A stretch of DNA of 64,000 bases from Carya illinoinensis (Eukaryota; Streptophyta; Magnoliopsida; Fagales; Juglandaceae). A program made the position numbers and the translations under genes. The notes beneath the pieces are model-generated. The model was given only the letters and a program-made list of their open reading frames with translations, was not told the DNA's origin and ran no database searches. Each line of letters opens with the position of its first letter. Position 1 is the first letter of the stretch. The DNA is taken from positions 16,333,501 to 16,397,500 of the forward strand of contig NC_056758.1 in assembly GCF_018687715.1 (NCBI RefSeq), written 5' to 3'. This document shows, piece by piece, positions 1 to 10,232 of the stretch.

Positions 1-1490
1 ATTGTTTGGTGCACTATGTTGGTAATTGTGAAGTTGTGTTGTGAATGTACTGTGTTCTGATTTGTGATTGGAGTTGTGGTGATATGAAGTTGTGTTGTGA
101 AGCGTGTGCCAAGATTTTGTAGTTTGAAGTGTTGGGCACTTGTGTTGATTTGAGGCATTTGGTTCCACCTCTAGCCAACCCCTAAATTTTTTTCATGGAG
201 ATCAATCCAATAAAGCACGCCCTCTAGTTTCTAACAGTGCTAAGTTGATGGAAAATGTGGGACTATTATTGATTTTTGTTTTAATTAGATGACTTTTGTT
301 GGGGAAGCATCAAGATAAGCTTATGGGAGGAATATTGTTGTTGCATTTGGGATTTTTAGTTTTTAGATATTAAAACAGACTTCAAGTTTCATGCCTTTGA
401 GGATTCTCCCAAACTCAGCATTTGACTCTCTTTGCTGTGTGCACTGTCTGTCAATAGCACTTGGGCTTTCTTGTATGTCTCTTCAAGATTGGAATAAATG
501 CACTTCTACATAATTGCTTGTTGTGAATGTTGCTTCTGAAAATCGAGAGAATGCCAAGGTATTGGATAGTCTGTTGCACTAAAATGTAACTTTTTTATGT
601 TTTTTTTTTCTTTTTCTTTTTTTCTTTTTTGCTTCAAGAAGGTTTAAGGATTATTGATTCTAAAGCTAATATCTTAACTTTATTGGATGTGGTTAAACTC
701 TATTCATTGCATTCAAGTCCTACTGGGTACAGACTCTCACACTTGTATAGCTAGAGCATTTGGCCAATTTACACTTTGTATTGATTTAATATAATTAATG
801 CACTTCAAATGCACTTTGTATTGTTTTCCTCTCAATTTTTTAGTTTTTATAAATTATATAATTGATGTTAGATTGTTGATAATAATGGTATGTTCACTAC
901 TTCGTGTTATACTTACTGCTTTTTTGGGATTCTTTTTCTTTCAGCTCTACTCAAGTGCACAAGCATTTAGAAATACTTCTCACATTTACGTTGTTTTCAG
1001 TCTACGAAAGTTTGTTGGAACTTCCCACATGTGCATTATTTTTTAGCAGGTAAATACTTCTTAGAATTTGTATGTTTTCTCCATGTTCTTGTTGGAACTT
1101 GTACGTTTAATTTCTCCCTGTTCTTGTTGGACAAATTTTCAGCATGTAAATGCTTGCTATTAACTTGCTATGTTCTCTCTAATGTAAGAAATACTACTAC
1201 CATTATTAATATTATTATTTGTTATTTAAAGATCAGTACTTGTAAAATAGTTAGTTTAATTTAAAAAATCATTTCCCCCTTGTGTTGGATGTGGTTGGAA
1301 GGAATGCCTACATGTGGGCTTGGCGTATTAAGATTAAATTTATGGTGTTGGATGAATCGGTTTACAGTATGAGTTTAGTGTATTTGTAATGTATTGTTCA
1401 CTTTCTTTATGTATTTTAGGTTTAAGGTTGTAATGCTGTTTTACTAGTAATATTTTTTTTTTTAATTATGTAAAAGACTATTTCCAGCTA
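1..1490. other. AT-rich intergenic sequence, no gene seen
   Basis: This stretch is AT-rich with T tracts (for example about 601-630) and short open frames only. Those frames have biased, intron-like composition (many Phe, Leu, Tyr and Cys) and match no family I recognise. The sequence could be intron or intergenic DNA of a gene outside the window, but no splice pattern or protein domain supports that. Confidence 0.5.
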
Positions 1491-1494
1491 GAAA

Positions 1495-1990
1495 TTTTTG
1501 TCACAAAAGTATATTTATGGCGAATTTACTATCCGCAAATAAGTATTTTTCGAGTTTAAAATTGCCACAAATATGCATTGGCAACCTTTTTAGTGACATC
1601 GAATCAATTGGTAAAAACTTTACGATGCCAGTTAACCATGGTTAGCACACTTTTTGCGACGGAATTTTAAATTTTTTATAACGAAAATTCATTTCTAGCA
1701 AAAATATGGACTAATTGCGACAAAAACGCTAGTGGGAAAAAGATCAAGCGTGCCTTGGATCAATCATTTTTCCTACGAAAAATATATGTATTTCTCACGA
1801 TCACCTACTGTTAAAAATAGTAGTAATTCTCACAATAAGTATGCTCAAGGCTAAAAGCACTTTCTGTTGCCACGGAATTCCTAAGAGTGAGCTACGAGAA
1901 GATTTGGTAGGAAAAGGTCAATTCTAGCGCAAATAGATACTAATTGCAACGAAATCACTCGTAGGAAAAAGTAGTATTTGTTGTAGTGAT
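1495..1990 (+). mobile_element. CACTA-like element end (truncated)
   Basis: The right boundary reads TTTGTTGTAGTG (about 1978-1989), the inverted form of a CACTACAACAAA terminus typical of CACTA (En/Spm) elements. Inside are repeated subterminal-style motifs: 'ctaattgcgac' followed by a short spacer and 'gggaaaaa' near 1711-1742, and the related 'ctaattgcaac' followed by 'ggaaaaag' near 1940-1972. CACTA ends usually carry such repeats. I found no matching left terminus, so this looks like a 5'-truncated or decayed non-autonomous copy. The same terminal motif family occurs at the CACTA element beginning at 8014. Confidence 0.45.
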
Positions 1991-3600
1991 ATATATATCA
2001 TCAAGACACATATCACTACTCAAAGTGCTAGCTGATAACTGAGTCGCTTTCTAACTTGTACAGAAAAATGCTCTAAAACCCTTATCATGAAGACATATGC
2101 CACTGCATGCATGCATTGTGACTGAAAATGGATTCATAATGATAAGTAATTCTATATATTATGGCGGTAGATTAACCAAATAGTGGTTGGCGAGTCCTTA
2201 AAATTAGGTCAACCAGCAAATAAATAATCCAACTGTATGGAGGCGTCTGACCCACGGCATGAAGTGATCATCAATGCAACAAGTAGACATATAAAATTAT
2301 ATATGTTTCCGGCCGGCTATTCAACCCAAATGCCCGCAATTCGAACGCGCAAACCCATTGGTAGGATAAATACAAGACTCCTCTACCCTCGGTGGGGCGT
2401 ACGTGGGGTCCGCGCCTGCACTCTTCACGACAATATTTGAATTGCCTAATATTACGTATAAGTAAAGTGGCATACTAATCTATATATTAATATTAATTTC
2501 ATCATATTTAAAATTTAAATTGATATTATTTTTAATAAATTTATTTTTTTACTAATCACATTAGATTGGTGTACATATTAATACACAATTATACTTGCAT
2601 CTAGATTTTTTTCATTTTAATTATTTAATAACTTAGTCTCAAGATTTTAAATTTTTAAATAAAATAATATTATATCAACTGTTTATAAAAATTTTCATTT
2701 ATATATATATATGCGCAGACGATACGTAATACTTTTTGTCACGAATGACATGGAAATTAGCGAGCATGCATGCTCCCAATGTTTCCATTTGCTGATGTAC
2801 ATACGATTCCCATTACCGGCCGCGATGGCTATTGAAATTAATAATTTTTTATTTTACAATTACTTAGGCTTTATCGGGTGGTCCACTTTTCCTTAGCTTC
2901 GGTTTAATTTTCGGATTCCCTTTCAAAGTATTAATAGTTTATTCGCCTTGAATTGGCTTAATTTGAGATATAGTCTTTGAAATATGATTAGATATCACGC
3001 ACAAGATTTAATTTGTTAATTAATTAAAAGCATACGGCCCAGAGAAGAGACAAACAATGCATGTGAAACATGTATGTGTGTGTGTCTAAGTTCAGGGTAA
3101 TAACGTAAGATATTATTATATATTGTCTAAGTTCAGGGTAATAACGTAAGATATTAAAGGGGTTTCTTGAAACTTGGGAGGGATTCATCAGCTAGCGCGG
3201 CTGCTTTACCAGCTGTAAAACGTTGTATATATGCAAGTAACTAATTATGAACAATAAGAATAATGATACATCTCTAATTAATTATTTAAAGTTTTATTTA
3301 TTTATTTATTTATTTAAGAAATACTAAAGTTTTCTTGATTTAAATATTTCATTAATTTTACCAAATTATAGAAAATTATACCTAGCGATAGGTATATTAT
3401 TAATTAGTACTTGTATGATAAATGGATCGAAAATGCTATGGGAAATGAGAAAGATGATGTATAGAACCATTTTTATATTTTTGTTTTTTTACAACTTTGC
3501 TTGGAGTCCATTTTTGGAAAATGTAAAGTATTTTACTTTATTTTATAAAAATCATGTCTTATAATATTTAAAATAGAGTTATAAATTGGTTGTAAAAAGA
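1991..3600. other. AT-rich intergenic sequence with a 40-bp tandem duplication
   Basis: No coding sequence is recognised. The block contains a direct duplication of about 32 bp at 3084-3115 and 3124-3155 (period 40, starting gtctaagttcagggtaataa) and a (TTTA)n run at about 3293-3316. Short frames at 2237-2440 and 2711-2896 have no family features. Confidence 0.5.
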
Positions 3601-3615
3601 ATTAAATATTTAATA

Positions 3616-3787
3616 AGAAATGATACTTGCAGTTGTGAGTGTGCAAATGACATGCAATTACTTAAAAAAAATGAATAAATGTAAAACCCAAATAAAAAGA
3701 AATTGATTTTTTAATACTAGACCCTACTTTTTTTCAAAATAATTATATAACACTTGCATATTTCACGACTGTGTGTAGTATTACTCA
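3616..3787. mobile_element. Small Mutator-like MITE with near-perfect target duplication
   Basis: The 172-bp interval has imperfect terminal inverted repeats: the left end starts agaaatgatacttgcagttg and the right end, read on the other strand, starts tgagtaatactacacacagt. It is flanked by TATTTAATA (3607-3615) and TATTTAATT (3788-3796), an 8-of-9 match consistent with the 9-bp duplication of Mutator-like elements. It has no coding capacity. The family call is from end structure and duplication length only. Confidence 0.55.
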
Positions 3788-3929
3788 TATTTAATTATTC
3801 AAGTTTGTTGTACTACAACACTCATCTCATTTCTATCCTATTCATGTACTAAAGTGATATGCATGATCTATAACCCTTGTATCAACCTATTTTATTTTTT
3901 TAACTGAATATAAGTTAATGATCAGCAAT

Positions 3930-4290
3930 AGTACAAGGTAGGAAGTTTGGAAGAAATTACAAGGCTGGAAGGAAAGATTACTATCACATGGTGGAAGGGA
4001 AATACTCATTAAAACAGTGGTCATGTCTATTCCAACATATACAATGAGTTGTTTCAAGTTGCTTGGAACTTTCTGCTCTGAGCTGGAAAATATGATGACC
4101 AAGTTTTGGTGGGGTCAAATTAAGACGGCGATAATAAGATTAGATGGGTAAGTTTGAGGAAGTTGTGTAATTCAAAAAATGACAGTGGCATGAGGTTCAA
4201 GGACCTCAAGACTTTTAATATGGCTCTGCTAGTTAAACAGAGGTGGAAGATTATGAATGAGGAGTCTAGTCTGATGCATAGAGTTTTCAA
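3930..4290 (+). pseudogene. LINE (non-LTR retrotransposon) fragment, region downstream of the reverse transcriptase core
   Basis: Read across frameshifts, the plus strand gives a stretch with WKERLLSHGGREILIKTV, IPTYTMSCFKL and FWWGQ, then (from about 4154) WVSLRKLC, GGMRFKDL-like GMRFKDLKTFNMALL and KQRWKI. These are the standard order of motifs after the reverse transcriptase core of plant L1-type LINEs. At least one frameshift separates the FWWGQ part from the KLCNSKNDSGMRF part. No upstream RT core and no RNase H domain is attached, so this is a short scrap ending near a TA-dinucleotide run at about 4302-4320. A minus-strand open frame over the same bases is a shadow. Confidence 0.8.
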
Positions 4291-4429
4291 AGTAGTACTA
4301 GTACTATATATATATATATTAGGGTTCAATAGTGGTGGCATGCATGTGAATTGGGTCCTTCAAGGATTCGTACGTTCGTTGAGTGTCATCAAAATTAACA
4401 TGATACCTCTAAAGGCTTCAACATATTGA

Positions 4430-5560
4430 TGATCTTGTACTTACGTCCATAAAAAATTTGTGTTCATTCTATTTATATTTTAATCCTCATGAATAGAATA
4501 TATAATTTACCCTTCCATAATTAAGTTCCCAGCTTGGTCATAATATTTGAATTCTTGCATATATATCAAGGATTAATGTCTAGATCTGATCAAGACCCGC
4601 GGTTTAATTTAATTTAAGGCTACAAATGCTCCTTGAGTACTCTGCGAGATATTAATTCAGAGATAATAATGATCAGTTGATCGGTACACTCATTGATGAA
4701 CAATTAATTAAGCAATTACCCAAATTAACTAACTAAGGGTGATTAATTCGATCTACACCCACAGAGGATTCTTATCGAGAATCCTAATCGAATAGCGAAA
4801 CTCTTTTTTTTTTTTTAAGTTTTTATTTTTTTCAAACATTTTTTAAATACTTTTTTGAAAAAAAAATATAAATTCATTAAAAAAATATTTTTTTAACCAT
4901 TAAGTTAAATAAATAAATAAAAAACAATCGGCTTATAGGTTTGTCGGTAGGTTTTATAGGTGGGAGCAGTGTTTTCCTTAACAAAAATACTTGCTAGCTA
5001 CTCTCGGAGAATATACTAATTAACAGATCAGTACGTACGTGCTTAATGTTATTTCCATATATACTGGCTAGTGTTAATCTCGAAGATGCATTTAATTAGC
5101 TAGGCTTCATGTTATTTTTATAAATGATTGATCGTTGCACATGATAACATATTACAAATTTAGACCCTCCAATTCTGGAAAAATATATAGATAAATAAAT
5201 TGTGAAAGCTTTCTTCCTCATGAATCCAAAACTGTAATTTCCTTCTTCCTGTTAAGTTATCATAGGACACAATTAAAAACATCCAAGCTGAAAGAGATCA
5301 GATCGAAGTTATAAAGATATATCCACAGTCATATTAATTAATGGATCATCGAGAATGAGCACGAGATCAAAGAGAAAAACAAAACAGTACTGGTACTCGA
5401 GAGTAGACGATGATCATGAACAATGAACATCAGGGATTAATAGAAAGAAAATAAAAAAGGAATTGAAGAAAGGACCTCATGAACAACACCATGCATGCAT
5501 GCCCAGCTCCTACATTTTAGATATGAATCAATATGTATAAATTAACAAGACAAATTAATT
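4430..5560. other. AT-rich intergenic sequence downstream of AHL
   Basis: No coding sequence is seen. There are homopolymer A and T tracts at about 4805-4890 and scattered TTAATTAA-type runs. It lies 3' of the minus-strand AHL gene and separates it from the LINE scrap. Confidence 0.5.
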
Positions 5561-5583
5561 AATTAATATTAGTTCTATTTTAT

Positions 5584-5594
5584 TTTATTTTATT
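5584..5594 (-). promoter_or_regulatory. Candidate polyadenylation signals of AHL
   Basis: Two overlapping AATAAA hexamers on the minus strand (TTTATT at 5584-5589 and 5589-5594 on the plus strand) lie about 270 bases beyond the AHL stop codon, a plausible 3'-UTR length. The region is AT-rich, so chance occurrence is likely enough to keep confidence low. Confidence 0.3.
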
Positions 5595-5864
5595 GCTGAG
5601 TTAGTGATTATTAGCAGTATAAATTTATATAAGATAATGAGAAAATTAAATAAGAAGCAAGCACCTAATTGTATTTGAAAATGAGTTGAAAAGCAAAGTC
5701 ATAGCTAGAGAAATATATTAAGTATACATTTTACATATAATTTATAATCCGTGAAATTCTCACCTTGATCATCATCTTCTCTAAATTTCAGTTTCTTCAC
5801 TACTGATTGTGTCTTAATTACTCGATCTTTCTCACCCATCTGATCATCTTCACAAACCCTAACT

Positions 5865-6764
5865 CTAATATTGTGGCCGGCCATGACCCGCCCAAGGATT
5901 ATAAGCCTCATGGTTCAACTGCCCACCGTTGGGAAGCAAATTTGGAGGCAAATTATAGACCGGCATCTGTGGATGCTCACCCATTCCACCTTGCTGCTGC
6001 TGCTGCTGCCCTCCTCCACTTCTGAATCCCGGCGGCGGCGAGATTCCACCACCACCACTGGTCATCTCATGTCCCTGTCCGGCAGGGCCACCACTTTCGT
6101 CTTCATCCTCCAGAGGCAATCTTTCGTAGGTGGCATTCGAAAATGTCGCCGCCATCACCATCACCGACCCAGCAGCCACAAGCGGGCCCACGACACTGCC
6201 TCCCACCACCTGACCTTGTCCCCCGGCTAGATAGATGGTGAGTCCGGTGGAACCGGGGGGTGCGGGTCCGGGCAGAAACGAACCGGTGAGTGAGAGAATC
6301 TCGAAGCGGCCTTGAAGTGCCATGACAGCAGCAGCAGGCGCAGACGGCTGGCGAAGCGAAACGTTTGTGACGGTGCCGCTGGCGCTGAGCACACAAACAC
6401 CTCTCTGCCGCCTTCTCGCGAATTGAGCCACACTATCTACAACATCAGCTCCACTAGCTATTTCCATGACATGGCTACGAAGCGCATTAGGGCTGTCTCG
6501 GGTGACAAAAATAGGCGGTTTCGGCTTGTTTTTGGAGCCAGGTGGGCGGCCTCTCGGCCTTCGAGTGGCTCCTTCGATTGCGCCTTCTCTCGGCTCCTCA
6601 CTGTTCTCCCTTTCTTCGTCTTCTTCGTTCCCACCTCTGCTGTTTCCGGTTCCACTGTCATCGTTAATAGATATTCCCAGATCTGGTTGTTTCATTGGAG
6701 ATGAACTTGACGAGTTTTCCAGTCCAGCTAGACCCACCTGCCCGGTCCACCACCGGTTTGCCAT
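5865..6764 (-). CDS. AHL: AT-hook motif nuclear-localized (AHL) DNA-binding protein, clade A, AHL19/20-like
   Basis: A single 299-residue frame without introns. The N-terminus [16 protein letters not shown] is the signature start of AHL19/AHL20-type proteins. Residues 68-82 ([15 protein letters not shown]) form a type-I AT-hook that binds the minor groove of AT-rich DNA and acts with the nearby basic residues in nuclear targeting. Residues about 94-215 form the PPC/DUF296 domain, with [10 protein letters not shown] (96-105) and the conserved GRFEIL core (152-157), which mediates trimerisation and partner binding. The C-terminus is Gly/Gln/Pro-rich, with six consecutive Gln at 253-258. The acidic N-terminal stretch (about 47-60) and total length fit the family. 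One AT-hook plus an intronless gene is typical of clade A, whose Arabidopsis members repress hypocotyl and petiole growth and influence flowering and defence. The ATG at 6764 is chosen because the conserved MANxWW start begins there. Every conserved block is intact, so this should be functional. It is the only clear intact protein gene in the window. Assignment to AHL19 rather than AHL20 is by resemblance. Confidence 0.96.
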   Translation of the reverse strand: MANRWWTGQVGLAGLENSSSSSPMKQPDLGISINDDSGTGNSRGGNEEDEERENSEEPREGAIEGATRRPRGRPPGSKNKPKPPIFVTRDSPNALRSHVMEIASGADVVDSVAQFARRRQRGVCVLSASGTVTNVSLRQPSAPAAAVMALQGRFEILSLTGSFLPGPAPPGSTGLTIYLAGGQGQVVGGSVVGPLVAAGSVMVMAATFSNATYERLPLEDEDESGGPAGQGHEMTSGGGGISPPPGFRSGGGQQQQQQGGMGEHPQMPVYNLPPNLLPNGGQLNHEAYNPWAGHGRPQY

Positions 6765-7480
6765 GATCTCAACTCAAGCACAAGCTAAAAAAGAGAGACG
6801 ATGATCAAAATCAACACTAAAAATCACCCGAAGAAATAGTTGTTTAGGTCATGCATCTAAATCTAAACTCACACAAGTCAAAACCCAAGAAAGATCAAGA
6901 TGTTTGCTTGGGTTTCTAAAGTGAAGAAGGCCTAAACAAGCAAACTACCCAAAAGTGATTCGAAAGCTTGAACCCGAAGAACGATCTTTACGAAAGAAAA
7001 CACAGATTAAAGTGGGGATGAGAAACAGAATTAATATTAAAAAAAAAAACGAAGAGAAGCCAAAAGGATGAACAAGAAAAGAGATAAGATATAAAATTTA
7101 AGGAGTGTATCTCTATGGAACTCTTGGGGCTTTTTGGTGCATCTTTGTCTTTGATTGGGTGGCTTTGACGGTGGGAGTGTGTGTTAAGGAACAGGAAAGA
7201 TGTTGGTTCTTTTACTAAAATCTCTCTATATCTTGCTTTGAGAAATGAGAAGTGAACGAGAGAGGTGGAGGAAGTGTTGGGAAATTAGGGTTTGTTTGGT
7301 TGCGTGGGGTCGCGTGCGCGTGTGAAGGTGGGCAGCACGTCCTCCTCCTCCTCTCGCATATCGACATATGCTACAGATTGACTTAGAGGTTGAAATATTA
7401 CATGCATACCCCCCGAACTCTTTGTTTTTATTGCTGACCTCCTTCGAATTTTTAAAAATATAAACAAATTCCATTTAGCA
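6765..7480 (-). promoter_or_regulatory. AHL 5' leader and proximal promoter region
   Basis: Upstream of the AHL ATG on the minus strand lies a leader-like stretch with GA/CT-rich runs (about 7205-7270) and a GAG-trinucleotide run (about 7340-7355 as CTC on the plus strand), both common in plant 5' leaders. A TATA-like TTTATATTTTTA (minus strand, about 7455-7466) could place a start site near 7425, giving a leader of roughly 650 bases. The start site is not determined. Short open frames here have no family features. Confidence 0.35.
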
Positions 7481-8023
7481 AGCAGCTAATTTCCTTACTT
7501 AATATTCGTGGGTTTTGCTCTTTGATGGGAAAGTAGCGAAGAAAAATTATATTTGTAAGATAGAATTTGAATTATAAAAAATTTTATTTTAATAGTTTCT
7601 TGTAAATTAAATTATATCATGTCAATATTATAGGGTGTTTATTCTCTATATTGCATTTGTACCTAAAAGGTCCTATTAATAAAGTAGTAGATTCATCACA
7701 TAGCCTACTAAAATTCTTAAATTAAAGGGTGATGCTACAGTGACCGATAAATGTACGTGATCGAAAAATGTTACCAACGTACGTAGCTAGTTTTTATATT
7801 TAAAAAAAATGGTATGAGTTTTCCTCTCCTAGAACCCGATACCCCCATTCTTCTTCATCCCAACCTCTTGATCTAACTCCAACATATTTTGCCTCAAGAA
7901 GTGTTCCCTCACTTTCATGAATTTGAGAAGAAGAGGGATTAGAGTCAACAGGGTAATTGCCAAAGCTGTGAGGAATTTGGCAATTGTGAGGGACAACATC
8001 AACTAGAATGAGTCACTACAACA

Positions 8024-10232
8024 TTACATGCTTTTTGCGGCGAGTGATTCTCAACGTAACAAAGTCCAAACCCATAGCAGAAAATATTAAGTGGTGGTTT
8101 TATCATCGTAGATGAAACGCCAGGAGTTGAGCGTGACATCTGCTTTGTTTCTCGCCACAACTCAATTGCCAATAAATTTTGCCTCTTCCCCCGTCGATCT
8201 ACATGCCAAGAAAGTCGATGTAGGTAAATGTCGCTGTTAATTTCCATCTCAATCCATTTTAGCACCGATAAATGAGATTTCAACTCCTTGCAAGCATCTG
8301 TTTCTCGGAAAGAACAGATTCCCTTGGCGATTACAGATCCGCTGAATAACCTAGCGGCATGTCTAATCTCACCAAGATTCTGGTTCATCTCACACTCCTC
8401 GGTGGCGATTTATAGCTTCTAACCATATCGCCGGATGATTGCAATTCATCTGTTCCAACAACTTTTCTGCTGCAAATTTATCGCTGGAGCAATTTACAGA
8501 GTATTCGACGCTAACATGCACACTCTGATTTATGGCATTCCTCCATGTTGCCGTAGCAACATGGACCGACCAATCTATTTGCACCTCGGGTTAACGGTGA
8601 CGGGTATGATCCTTCTGGCGAAATTTGTATCCCCAAAATTCCCCATTTTATATATGCTCATCAATAATATTGGTTGTAAATTTACAAGCTCGTCAATATA
8701 GTTAAAATAAATTGATTATATTGAACTCTCAAATTAATGGAGCTAATTTGATTATAATTAAATTCCTTTAATCTGTACAGATGGTCCTCGTGCCAATCAT
8801 GATTGGGATATTCAACACTATAGTCATGCATGGCGATTGATCATAATTAAGTAGAGCTAGGGCTGGATGGATTATTACAAATTAATCAATTCACATTTGG
8901 CACCATATATAAACATGTACATTTAAGGTTTGACTATGATTTGGTACTATTAACTCTGTTTTCTCACATTGGGTTTGCACAATATAGGGTTAACTTTCAC
9001 ACATAGCACATATACCCTCTGATGACAAATTGGCGATCATCTGTTTTTGCATGTATATATTTATATCTGAATACATTATATCAGCACATTATATAGTAAG
9101 TGAATCCTATATATGCGCATGCAAAACCAGATGATATTGTAATAAGTGAATCTTATATCAGCAGTACTCTCTCAGTACTACTGATATAATATATGGAATT
9201 GATAATATTATGTAATTGATAATATATGGAAGTCTACATTCTTACTGAAAGCAATTATGTCAAATGGTATCTTGCACATGACATTACTCTTTCAATAAAC
9301 TTTGTCCATAACTTAGTTTAGAAGTGAGATGGAACTAAACTCGCCATACTTGCTATTTCTACATCATGCCAGCAGTCTTACTATCTCTAACATGTACATG
9401 TACATAACCCACATACAGAGGAAAACTTAAACTTCTTTCTACTGTTGAGTAGCACATCCACCTTCACCACTGCCATTGGGCGGTAACATATTGACCTGTT
9501 CCAATAGGTAAACAATGGCATAAACATCATTTTTAGAAAATTGCAATCATTATAACCATTCTAGCTATACACATCACATATATGTATTAGCATGCAGTAC
9601 TTTCTCTTTTTGCCAAACAAGTACAATATAATATTTGTCTGTGTTGGCAGCCTAAAACTTGGCCACGAAATGACTGCTTGATATGACTCATTTAGCTACC
9701 ACCCAATTTAGCTATCACCCATAGGATTAAATACCAACTTATTGTCAATATATGACTCATGATATGTAGCATGCAGTAGGTAAGTCATGCTTTATTCTTA
9801 AACCTCCCAACAACCACCTATGGACCTCTATGAGTATTATTAACATTGCAAATAGATTTTCACATAAAACATTTGCATTCTATCAAACAACCAAAATTAC
9901 ACATAAATCATGTGTCACTACAATGGTAAAAAAATTGAAATGACATTGAATCTGTCATAGATCTAAGCAAACAACATGAAAATATAAAAAACCAGTTAAT
10001 ATAGAGGAAGAATCTAATTTACCTCTCATTATCCTTGACATTTTCTAGCAAGATCAGAATATAGTCATTAATTGTCAAAAGCTCTTAACTAATTTATCAG
10101 CATCCCCAACACACCTTCATCAACAGTGCAGCAAAAGTGTAGGTCAAAATACAAAATTCTAACTGTTGGCATGCACAAAAATGGCTAAGGAAGTGCAGTT
10201 TGAGTCTCTCTTTGAGACTCCACTTCTGACAT
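8024..10232. other. Left interior of the CACTA element, no gene recognised
   Basis: Minus-strand frames at 7999-8388 and 8390-8584 overlie the subterminal repeat zone and show no domain. From 8700 to 10230 the DNA is AT-rich with ATATATA and TTATATCAGCA-like short repeats near 9040-9200, and only short frames. This is probably untranslated transposon sequence. Confidence 0.5.

Noticed and set aside
5871..6804. Several open frames on the plus strand and other minus frames across AHL
   Set aside because: They overlap the conserved AHL frame and have arginine- or serine-rich shadow composition; only the minus frame from 6764 shows family motifs.
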